64,000 nucleotides of DNA. Source: Euonymus europaeus. Its lineage: Eukaryota > Streptophyta > Magnoliopsida > Celastrales > Celastraceae. This document shows, one piece after another, positions 36,221-47,800 of this stretch. Position 1 is the stretch's first letter. The number at the start of each line of letters is the position of its first letter. The stretch is taken from the NCBI GenBank assembly GCA_963580455.1, contig OY756958.1, positions 6,708,501 through 6,772,500 on the forward strand. Reading direction: 5' to 3'. A program made the translations under genes and the position numbers. Under the pieces are notes generated by a model. It was not told where the DNA came from, searched no databases, and was given only the letters and a program-made list of their open reading frames with translations.

Positions 36221-39200
36221 TAGGCCTGCACACCGGGTCGGGTCCCGGGTTATCGGACCGGGTTTGACCTGACCCGGTTAATTTTAATTGGCCTTGACCC
36301 GGTCCGATAACCCGAAATTAAAATTTCGGGTAACTGGGTCACCGGGTACCGAGTCGGGTAACTGGGTAACCCAGTTGAAAAACTCAATTCAAATTATGTG
36401 TACCAACTACCAAATTACCAGTAACAAGTGTGCGATATCAAGTTTTTGTTTTTTTGCTAATATTGAATCCAATTTACCATCTATATGTATGTTATTACTG
36501 GAAGTGTTATTACTGGCGTAGGCTTTGATAAATGATAATCATGATTGGAGATATGAAACTTTATTGCATATAATGATATAAATGATTATATGAGTAGATG
36601 ACGATGTGCTGCCTCTGCTACTCAAATCAAAAACCTGACAAGGCACACTGGCACAGAGACATACTTTATTGCATATAAAACTTCAGTTACTCAAATCAAA
36701 ACGTGGCAAGGCACAGAGACATACTTCAAGAGCAGTGTACCAATATGATTCAACAACTAATAAGATTGCATAGAGAGATACTTCAAGCTCATTTGAAGAT
36801 CAAAATTCACAAAAGAAATCAAAATTCCAACTTCCAAACATCCAGTTTGAAGATCAAAATTCACAAAAGAAATTAAAGTTCCAACTTCCAAACATTCAAT
36901 CCGTAGTTCCAACTTCCAAAGTTCCAAGCCATAAAAAGCAAATCAAATCAAACCAAACCAAACCAAACCAAACATATCAAATAAAGGTTACAAACCTGAC
37001 ATATTAAATAAAAGTTACAATCCAAACTTTTAAACCGATATTCGAATTCAATAATAGTTACAACACATGTCCTCTTCCAAAATATTGAGCTCTTGACAGC
37101 TTCCCACTTCAGCTACCTTCAAAGATAAATAAGACAATAATAGTCACAGGTAATTCCGATTGCAAATGATGTATTCAAAACAAATAGTTAGAAGACATAC
37201 CCAATGATCGTCAGAATTCACAAAGATCATCAACCAAGATATGAGTCTACACCGCATCACGATCCAATTCTTATATATATATAAAGACAACATTAATTTA
37301 CAAAAATCAAGACAAGAGTTTTTTTTTTAAAAAGCATTCAGAAAATGAAATAGCATTATTAACTTACCTTCGTCAGCAATAATCTCCACTTCTTGTACGG
37401 CATCATCATCCAAAATCACTTCGTTGGCTTCAATGCAAATAACATTTTCCAGCCAACTTTGTGTGCACAACAAAGCTTCTACAGTTCTTGGCAACAAAGA
37501 ACTACGGCAATCCGTAATCACTCGGCCACTGGTGGTAAAAGCAGATTCTGAAGCCACCGTGGAGGAAGGGATAGCAAATATATCACATGCGATGGATGAA
37601 AGAATATGAAATCTGCCCTTCATCACTTGCCAAAACCTTAACAAATCAAAGTCTTCAGTTGGTGACTCAAGATCATCTGCCAAATATTTATCTATCTCCG
37701 ATTTAGAGCTAGAAGTAACATATTCGGAACGATCACCAACTCTATCCCACAAACTTGGAGCAGATGATTTACCACCTCTATTACTTTTTTGTGATACATG
37801 TGTTACTTGCAAGCTTGTTTATGGGAGTTCAGAAGCTGCTTGATATTTATCAAATAAGTTCTGCAATAACTTTGTTGTCCCCTCAAACAATTTTGAACTA
37901 GTAGTTGGATCAAAAGCTAGCTCTAATCCCCGTTTGAAAATTTCAATTTTTCTCCTCGGATCAAGCACCAAAGCAATATACACAAGCATATTCAATTTCT
38001 CAAGGTTTCCAAAATATTGATCATATTTACCTTTCATCTCCATTGCAACTTCAGAAACAACTCTGCATGTACTAGTTTGGGATTCCTTCAAATGATCGCG
38101 AATAAGTTGAAACAGAGAGAAGTATTCATTGATAGTGACATAAGTACTCCCTGAAAGTTTTGTAGTGGAATCATAAAATGTCTCCAAAAAAGGGATTAGT
38201 TTCCTAGCATCCGCCCAATCATTATAAGTCGGCGCACCAACAACCTTGCCACTCGAAAAAGAGTTGTGATAAGCACTATCTTCACCACTTAATCTATCAA
38301 AGACTCGTTCATAGGTCACAGCAACCTCCAACATCAAATAAGTGGAGTTCCATCGGGTCGGAACATCAAGACACACGGATTTAGTAACCTCCACATCAAC
38401 ATGTCTAGCACATTCCAAAAATTTGGAAAGACTTTTAGGAGATGATCTCACATATTTCACAGCATTCCTAATTCTTTCCACTGCATTAACACACTGCTGT
38501 AAGCCATGTTTCACAATCAAATTCAATATGTGAGCAAAGCACCTAACATGAAGATATTTTCCATCAAACAGATTCTTGGATCCGTATTTCTTCATCCATT
38601 CTACTGCACCATCATTTGCTGAAGCATTATCAACTGTTATACACATGATCTTCTCAATCCCCCACTCTTTAGTGACTTTTTGTAGCTGCTTTTTGATGCC
38701 CTCACCCGTATGATCATCAACCATACTGAAACTGATAATCCGCTTGTGCAATGTCCAACCTTTGTCAATAAAGTGTGCTGTTATACACATATAGCTTGTG
38801 TTGTTGGAAGAAATCCACATATCAGTGGTCAGACTAACTCTCCTAACAGAACTTCTCAAAGCCTCTTTCAATTTCATCTTATGGGCATTGTAAATTCTGA
38901 AGATATGCCTGGAAAGTGTCATATGCGATGGCACAATAAATCTCGGCTCCAAAGCCTTACAAAACTCTTTGAATTTCTCACTTTGAACGATCATAAAAGG
39001 GAGTTCTTCACAAATTATCCACTCAATTAGTTTGTCCCGAACAAAATCGGCATCAAACTAGTGGAGCATCATCTCATTTGTGCTATTACAACCTACACCA
39101 TTATAAGATATGGTGTAGTTGTACATAGGACCACCGGATGCAGCTTGCAAGACTTTACACTTCGAAATGTGCATTTTCAAATTCTTTGTACCGTGCTTGT

Positions 39201-40873
39201 TAGGATCTGCCATGTACTTAGCACCACAATGTCTACATGCAGCCTCAGGTAGGTCATTCCCATCTTTATCCTTTAACCTCTTAAAATGATCCCACACTTC
39301 TGAACGATCTTTTCTCTTCTTAATATTAGGCTTAGATATCGTTGGAGATGTGACGGTTATGTTGGTCACGCCGGTTGAGGGTGTGGATTTATGTACTGGA
39401 GGCATAATCTCCTCTTTAGAGTTGGAGCTCTCAACTTCTTCAACCCTTTGAGAATCTAAAGGTGGAATTTGCTCCATTCGAGGTGGAGGTGGAGGAGGAT
39501 GACCCACAGTTTTTCTTTTAGTTCTAGCCATCTACAATTACAAACAACTTGCAATTTCATTATAATTTCAGCTTACAAACAATTTACAATTTCATTATAA
39601 TTTCAGCTTACAATTTAATATGATCATAAACAACTTAAAGCCTTAGACAGTTAAACTAACACAAGGTAATGTGAATAATTAAAATAAGCATTTGTTGACA
39701 AATCTTGAACACTGTTACCCTTATTCTAAAACATAAGAAAGTAAAAAAAAAAGGGATAATCATTGATCATAAAAATTATGAGATACCAATCACACCATCA
39801 TAAGTAATCAACTTATAGTTCCCACGCTTAAATTATAATTGGGTTATTTCTAATACAACCTCCAACACATGAAAAGTAAAACTACAGCCTAAATTGACAA
39901 TGAATGACGTTATACTTGAATTCTAAATAACAAGCAAAGTAACAGATGATGAATCCAGAATCTATATTTAAAGAGACACTCCCTTGCCATTATTTATGGC
40001 TTCCTTTTAAGTAGTGAATCACCTGTTAATAAGTAAAATCATAACAATTTTCATCAATAATCCAATAGTAGCATAAAACAGATAAGTTTTAAATTCAACG
40101 AAATCTATATTCAACCAATTCCTGTACTGGGTGTTAGTGATTGTTTTACAAAATTTCTTTTCTTTTCTTTTCCTCCTGATTTACATAGCAAATCTATATT
40201 TCCTGTAAATACCTACACATCTACAATTCAGCATACCAATCAACTACGGCAAACATAACCCAAATCAGTAAATAAGTAAATCCAAAAGCACGGATTCGCT
40301 GTGTCAAATCAGTAAATTCAAAAGCAAATCAGTAAATCCAAAAGCAAGAGGCTGCCTACCTGTGTCAATGTGAGTTCGAACTTCGACATGTCGTCGACCA
40401 GTCACTGGTTCACTGCCTCCATGCGCCGCTTGTGTCATCGGTGGCGAGATTGAGGGTGAATGACGAAGCTTGATCTCGAACTGACGAAACAACGATTAGT
40501 GCAAAAGAAAGGCGATGGCTGCCTAGTGGTGGTCGATGAGAGACGGGAGTGGCTACTGGCTCAACGGCTGTGAATGCTAAAGCCCTAGGTCATCACTCGT
40601 GAACGACGTGAATAACAGAAGAAAAAGTAAAGTATTTCTTATTTCTAAATTTATTTCAATTGTTATTTTTTTTAATTATTAATCTCGGGTTATCGGGTGA
40701 CTCGATAACCCGAGAAATGCAAATGTTTAGGCCCGAAACTCTGTCCGATAATCCTGGGTTTGGGTCGGGTTTAGCCCTGTCATTATCGGGCCGGACCGGG
40801 GTGGTCCGATAATGACAGGGTCACACCGGGTTACCGGGTCGGGCCCGAAACCCAGAATTTTTGTGCAGGCCTA
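36221..40873 (-). mobile_element. hAT-family DNA transposon, structurally complete
   Basis: The termini are TAGGCCTGCACA at the left and its inverse TGTGCAGGCCTA at the right. Perfect 8-bp duplications (CTAACAGC) flank the 4,653-bp element, as expected for hAT. Both ends carry clusters of CCGGGT/ACCCGG-type repeats (36,230-36,375 and 40,683-40,855), which fit subterminal transposase-binding regions. A BED-finger transposase is encoded on the minus strand. It sits inside the gypsy-2 5' LTR and so is younger than that element. Confidence 0.9.
37327..39531 (-). pseudogene. hAT transposase, one frame with two stop codons
   Basis: From ATG 39,531 one frame runs to 37,327 with only two interruptions: TAG at 39,058-39,060 and TAA at 37,819-37,821. 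It is about 735 codons long. The N-terminus has a BED-type zinc finger (EVWDHFKRL…ACRHCGAKY…HISKC). The RNase H-like core shows [37 protein letters not shown] and DVPTRWNSTY. The C-terminal dimerisation domain has CDIFAIPSSTVASESAFTTS. A good splice donor (AAG|GTAAGT) at about 37,367 suggests that the last codons come from a further exon. With the stops read through, all expected catalytic positions (D, D, E) appear present. It would cut and paste its own element. Confidence 0.85.
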
Positions 40874-40980
40874 CTAACAGCAACCAACAAAACCCAGTAT
40901 GTAGCCCAGTTGTTCTTCTAGTTCCTTCAAAACACTAATAGCCCCAGCAGAACTTAGCTTCCATAGAAGTTTACATGACA

Positions 40981-41875
40981 GAGAGGTGGATGGCTTTTGA
41001 TGCTTTGGGATTCTCTCTTTGGTTTGGCTTTTGATGATTCTGAGATATGAAGCCCTGTTGTACCAACATAAATCGAAGGAATAGTGGAGATCTGAAACCC
41101 TACAGTATCCACTACGCTGTCTCTGTGTGTGTGACATTAGGGTTTTAAGATTTCTATCTTTTTTTATTCTTTAATATTCTTTTTTTTAATTTCATCTAAT
41201 TTAGTCTTCTTTTTTTTAAAAAATAAAAAATAAATCATTTCCAAAGTGGTAATTGTCTGTCCACATCAATATTACATCCATTGAACCGAATTTTCGCCCA
41301 CACAATAATGAAAAGGTTACTCACCTGCTCTAGCTTTTGAAGGGCATTGTTCTTTCCATTTTTCATCAAATAGGCAGAAATCAGAAAAGAGGGAGAGAAA
41401 AAAAGTAGGCACAAATCAGGATGATAATGGTTTTATAATATCAGAATGGCAAACACCCTTTAGCATTTCAAGACGAACCAAACAGATCATTTTTTTGGGG
41501 TGCTATTTGAGCGTATTAGTAGTGGAATGCTGATGAAGTTCAGCTCCCATTGTGCACCAACATCCTCTAAATGTACAGACATTTCAACTATGTCTGAAAC
41601 AATGATGATCGAGATATTGTGCAGGAAAAAGAAAAAAACTCCTAAAGAACATAGATTTTCCAGCTGGAAACAACTGTGCTAGTCAGCCTTGTGACAGCTA
41701 GCCCCATATTTACAATTGGCATCCATGGATTGAATTGACTGCTGTACATTATACAAAGAATACTTTTGGTTTTTTTTTTTTTTTTTTTTTTTTTTTGAGA
41801 CGTGAAATGCAGACACAATTAGGCTCAGAGTGATCATATTAGAGGATTTTAACCAGTTGGGCTGCAGTGAGTTGT
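40981..41875 (-). other. 3' UTR and spacer downstream of the ABC1K3-like gene
   Basis: This is non-coding sequence between the kinase stop codon (41,876) and the gypsy-2 LTR. It includes a run of 27 T at 41,770-41,796, which is a 27-nt A run on the gene's sense strand. The transcript end was not located. A minus-strand open stretch at 40,874-41,137 spans the LTR end and is not supported. Confidence 0.5.
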
Positions 41876-44800
41876 TCACAAAAAGGTATCCCGAACCATG
41901 CGTGCCAAGATACGGGAAGATAAACGAGTGAGCACCTCAGGAAGCACTCTAGCCGAGATGCCAGGCAACACTGGAAGCAGCTCCTGTATAACCTCAGCCA
42001 CAGTTGCACCCTGTCAATCACAAAGGAAATAAGAACGTGTTAGAAAGAGCTTTTTATTTTGATAACAAAAAACTCTCCCTCACACCCTATGCAGTACAAA
42101 ATTCAGAGAAGCAAAGATGTTTACAGTTTGATAGTCGAAAACCCAACAAGAAATTTACTCTAATCAAGAAATTTACTCTGTTTATAAGAAGATTAGAAGA
42201 AACATAAGAATGGATATATAAAACAACAGAAACTGGAAATGATTATTATTGTATAGGTGCCTATTCTATTTGATGAGTTCAAGGGACAAAGGAAGCTCAA
42301 TTTAGGATTGAAGCATCACCAGAATGCTAGAGAAACTTACGAAAGCTGAAAATAAAAAGACATCAAGTCATTGACATACAGAACAGTCACAGCAGATCAG
42401 TGTCATTGCACAATGCACATTACATTTGAATCCCTCTCAGAAGAATGATGCAGAAGCTCAAAATTAGAATAACTTTCTTGAAGAGCATTAGAACTACCAG
42501 ACTTTCAAAGTTTCAATCTCTCAGACACCCAACACCCACATATATTTCAAGCACTATTTCCTTCATAAGAATCCATTAAGGTGCATATATGGCTAAATTT
42601 CGGCAGCGATCTCTTGAGGTTAAATATCTCACATGCCAAAGCAAAAGGGGGATACTAGGAGTTCCCAATTAAACATGCAGCAAAACATAGGAGCTAATTG
42701 CAGCATAAAAAGAGCTTACTACAATGTCTTCCCAAAGTGAAATGAACATGGACAAATGAAGAAAGAAACTAACCACTTCGATCTGAAGATGCAGGCAGTC
42801 CAACAAGTTATGAAGTTCCATGTAGAAAGTTCATAACAGTCTATTTTCACTTTGAAATCTATGGTTTCTTTTACATCACTTTTGCTCAATGTAAATAAAC
42901 TTTGATCCCTCTAATCCACTAGAAAGCTATTTTCAATATCTTTCTTCTCCAATATATCTGAAGTGAAGTTTTATAATTAAGTGAAGTCCGCTTTATGAAC
43001 ATAACAAAGAACAGAGAAAAAAAAAAGTGTCGATAATTCCACAACCTGATTCTATCCTTGACTGCCCAGCAAAAAATCCCTAAAATCCAGCAAATAGGAA
43101 AACCAACATCAAAAGTCGATAATATCATTTTGAATTACAAGTAATTTTATTCCTGCATTCTTCAAGATTCTCATTCTGGAACATTACCCGAACTCACGGG
43201 TAGAAAAAGAGGGCCAAGGGTGGGTAATTGCCCACCCTCAAATTTTATTTATTTTTTAGATAATTTTTCTTTTCTTTTTTTGGGGCCTTTGGCCTTTTTT
43301 GCCCACTCTAGATCCCAACCTTAGTACACTTTGGCCAAACCCAATCTTCACTCACACTATTATACTTTGACAAACTTGATACTTTTGTTATTGATGTGAG
43401 CTCTACTATTGATTTCTCATAATTAAAAGGAATCAGTGATCTTGCTCAACAAATGATTGATACTAGAAGAAGATAATGTTTAAACATTAATTTATAGACT
43501 CCTGAGGTTGGCATTGATTCTGCCAATCGCATCTGGCCAACTGCTACATCAGAGAGCATTTTTTGCCATAAAGATTGTTAAGAATTGACTTGAAATCAAA
43601 TGGACGACCAATGATTAAATGATAATTTAGTTGTGTACATGGAGAAAGATAATTTTGATGCTATTAACTTTCAACTATTATTTATCGCTATTGCATTAAC
43701 TTATGATTTTTAGTGTTATTTTTCATACTTTTGAAGGCATAACTAATAAATAACCCAAAAAACATTCCATGGACAACGCCCCTGGACCCCACTAAACTTT
43801 GCCCACCCTAACCTAAATTCTTGCATCCACCTCTCCTTGAATTGGTTTCTCTACTTATCCCCTTTTATTACCGCATCCCAACATATTGTGGATACTACTT
43901 CATTGACAAGGCACCAAAACCTCATCGTAGAAATCGTGTCTGCGTGTTTCACCAAATGATGGTGTGTTTTTTTTTTCTCCTGGAACATCACATAATGATC
44001 CCCAGTAATGTTGGATGCAGTAACATCATATCAGAGCCAAGTGCCAACAGATGATCTGTTGCGCCAGTTTGGTCCACATCCTTGTAGTGTATATTCAACC
44101 ATGTGTGTCTTCCCTTCTCAGACTACCACTTGTATCGTTTTATCTAAAGTAATCAGTCAACCACTCATTAAGTCAAGAAGTTTCCATTTTATCTCAAAAT
44201 CTTCAGATTTGAAGTACAGGCACTGCCATTTCCTTTGTTTAACTTGTAACTAGTTTCAATGGCCTCCATGTCATTGTAGTAAAAAGAATGTGTTTTTCTA
44301 GAAAAATTTAGCTGAAACCATGTGCATTATTTCAGAGGTACAGTCTATTTACTTATACTTATTCTATGAAAATAAGTGAGCAAAATTTCTAGTCAAGAAC
44401 ACTGTAAGGAGGAAAAGCTGGCCCAAGTCAAAATTTTGGAAAATCCACTAAACGAGATTTCCATTCATGCATTAACTGTGGCATTAAAACCAGACTTGGC
44501 AAGAAACAATGATAAATTGGTGCCACCGGACTTCGAAAAAAATAAATATTGACACTTTAACAATCTCAGTTAACAAACAAGCCCGGAGGGATAGGTACAG
44601 CTTTTAGCTGCCAGAGAAGAAGTACCTGACTTGAAATCCTTGACACTGACGTTCCAGCAGTTAAGAAATCCACTACTTTCTGAACATTATTCAATATAAT
44701 TCTGTCCTCTTCAGTAATTGTAGGAAGAAGTCCCGCAGCTTTAAAAGGTCCAAAAATAGGAACCATGCTAAAAACTGGGGCAGAGTTTCCAAGTCCTAAT

Positions 44801-47800
44801 ACTGTCATTACTTGTACCAACTGTTCCCTTGCAACTGCATCAATGCCCTTTACAATCTGCTTAGCAGGCAAAACCATTTGTTAGACTGTCATGCCGATAT
44901 ATAACCAAGTAGCAGATTCTGTGCATTTGTATTACAATAAAAAGCCATTAATTATTCTTTGACGTGCCCAAATAATAGCACTTCACCTTAAAATGAATAC
45001 AAGATAATTGAAGAGGTGTCAATTTCATTTCACCACATTACATTCAGTTGACATAAAGTGAGGAGTTAAGACTTTGATAGAGAGATAATAGAGGAGAAGG
45101 ATGAAGAAAGGCCTGGTTTTAGTGATGTGTAATTTCGGAGGACAAGTCTCCTTACATAAAAAAAATAAATACACGAATACACACACTACAACCATAACCA
45201 TTTAAGCCTTCCTGCCACCAACCTATAACCATTGAAGCCTAAGTGCCATACATCAACCCATGTCTCATAATGTCATATAACAATAATTCTAACACTCCCC
45301 CTCATGCTAGAGCATACAAAATTAAACGTGCCCAACTTGGACCCATATATCAGTATGAAAGAGTTTGACAGGTTCAGTTTGACGACTAGTACTTTGATTT
45401 GGAAAAGAACTACGGTAATGCTTGCCAAACTAACATTCCTCACGTTCCAAACTAGACACACAACTCAAACCAGAGACAACAGCTAATTTGAGTATCGCCA
45501 AAGATGGATGCCCCAAACAAAAATGCCATTGAATAGGAGAGACAACAGTCGACAACACTCAACACTAAGCAAGGAGAGAAAGAGAGACTATAATAATCAA
45601 AGTAGTAAAGGCCATTTTTCTCATGCCCCGAACCATTCATCTTCTTGGATCATCCCACTTGGGAGGAGAATCATTGATATATTTCATTTCCTTCTCTGTA
45701 AACAAATTGACCTTGTGGCCAATTTGCCTTAACAGCTAGAAAGAATGAGATGAGATAAAGTAGACAGCTGCGAAAGAAGAAGGTTTCATTTGAATATCAA
45801 AACTATGCCATACCGAATATGAGGTAGGAAACATAAATACAGAAAAAAACTAATGGTCATATTTCTGACCATTGGAAAAGGATCCGTTGCTATTCAATGG
45901 ATGAAAACTCACTTGGGCCGAGAAGGCCAAAAACTAGACTTAAATAATAAAAGCCCAAAACCTACATATAAACTTATACATGATAAAATGATCCAATAAG
46001 ATCTAAGCCCATTAGAGCCTTTAAGCCTAAGCCCATTAGGGTTCAATGAAGTCGTCTTTTCCGTCTTGAGCTTCGTCTTCTCCGTCACGATCATCGTTAA
46101 TTCCAACATTCTTGCCATGAAGGCATACTTTAACAGCATATGCCCAAGACAGATAATTGAATCCATTCAATTTCTATTGGTAAATCCTAAATGCTAAACA
46201 CTAAACCTATTTCACCTAAAGTGTCAACTGTCAACTCCTTAACCTGAACCCGGTAAGTCTCAACACTAAACCTAATTTACCCAAACTCTAAATCTAAACT
46301 CTAAAGTCCTCAATCCTAAATTCTAAACACTTTACCTAATTTAAATTCACCTAAAGTCTAACCCTAAAATCCTAACTCCATAACCCTAAGCCCAAAAGTA
46401 TAAACATTAAACCTAATTCACTTAAAGTCCAAAATCTTAAACTATGAATTACACTAAACCCATGTTATCTTGGATTCTTGATTAATTGATCATTAAATAA
46501 GTATTTTTGAGTTTTTGACAATTTAATAGATTAATAAATTAGAATCATATAAAATTTTAGCCACTCGGCATTCACCATTAATAGTTTAATAAGCAATTAA
46601 AATGTTTTGTAATTTATAAATCCTGGTCATTGATTTATCGAATCAACGGCCATGATTTATCCACTTGGCCCCTTTTGATTTTACAATTAGGGCTACAGGT
46701 TACCTCAACTCCCTTTAGGCCTTAGAATCTTAGATCTTCTCGTGCAGCCGGCAGCACCCACAGACCCACTCCTCTCGCAAGTCACAACCCTCGCAGCCTC
46801 GTTGTCTCGCAATCGCCCTCCGCATGGCCGCACCGACATAGCAGCCTTGTCTCGCAAGTCGCACAGCCCCTTCAGTTCCAGTCTTTGCCGCCCCAAAGTC
46901 GATTCAATTCAGGTTCATGCAGTTAAACTTTCTTTTACACTTGATGGATCAGATTTCTTCTGTAGTGTTGATAAGTTGCAAATTCTAAGTAATCTCGTGA
47001 ACTAAACCAAACACAAATGTCTATTTTTCTAAGTGAGGACGATTTGAAATATTGTTGGTATAAAATACTGTTTTCGATTGTGGTTGATACGTTATATACT
47101 TATATGAAATTAGATGAGATTTATATGGATATTAAATTAACCAATGTTTCATGAACCAAACTGTGACATTTTAGCTCATTAAAAAGAAGTAATCTAGACT
47201 GAGGATTTCTCCAGGGATGAATTGAGCGTATGTATGGGTACTTTTAGTATTTGCAATATCTGATTTGTATTACCTATGCTACTGTTTGTAGATTTTTTGA
47301 GAATGTCTTCCTCACTTGGAGATGGGAGTAGTAATGACAATGTTAGTGGCTCTCAACCGATTCCTGAGACTCCGCCATCACCTACAGAGAATTCTCAATC
47401 TCAGGATAATCAATCCAACAATTCTAGTCCAATTGAGTCTAAACAAGTTCTAACTGAAGATGATCAAAAGGTAAATTTGAAGTCGTCTATGTGGAAACAT
47501 TACGAGAGGAAGAATGTTGAAGGGGTTGTCAAGGCAATATGTGTATATTGTTCCAAGTCTCTTAGTGGGAATACAAAAAATGGGACCAATCATCTACATG
47601 ATCATTTAAAGCAATGCCCAAAGCAGAAGTATAAAGACATTGTGGATATGAGACAACAAGTTTTAGTGTCACAACAAAAGAAAGCTGATGAACGAATAAG
47701 TTTGACCACCTATCACTTTAATCAAGAAGTATCAAAGAGGGAACTTGCTTGTATGATTATCTTGCATGAGTATTCTCTGTCTATCATAGAGCATGTTGGG

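Larger units (their letters stand above)
28765..40980 (-). mobile_element. Ty3/gypsy-2 LTR retrotransposon, full length but mutated, with two nested insertions
   Basis: Both LTRs, primer-binding site, gag, protease, RT, RNase H, integrase, tail and polypurine tract are present in order on the minus strand. The 5' LTR (35,806-40,980) contains a hAT transposon; the integrase contains a solo LTR (30,343-32,239). The two LTRs differ at 11 of the first 100 aligned bases by eye, so the insertion is old. A matching 5-bp duplication was not found at the outer ends (GACAA on the left, GAGAG on the right). Confidence 0.85.
35806..40980 (-). repeat. 5' LTR of gypsy-2, split by a hAT transposon
   Basis: The LTR parts are 35,806-36,220 (415 bp) and 40,882-40,980 (99 bp). 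They add to 514 bp, the exact length of the 3' LTR. The ends are TGTCACGCTC and TTTACATGACA. Confidence 0.85.

Noticed and set aside
37424..39252. Several plus-strand frames across the hAT transposase
   Set aside because: They are opposite-strand shadows of the transposase.
28760..40985. Target-site duplication at the outer ends of gypsy-2
   Set aside because: The flanking five bases are GACAA and GAGAG, which do not match; mutation or recombination after insertion may explain it.
46742..47005. 87-codon plus-strand frame in GC-rich sequence
   Set aside because: It has no recognisable domain and more likely is the untranslated leader of the hAT copy that follows.
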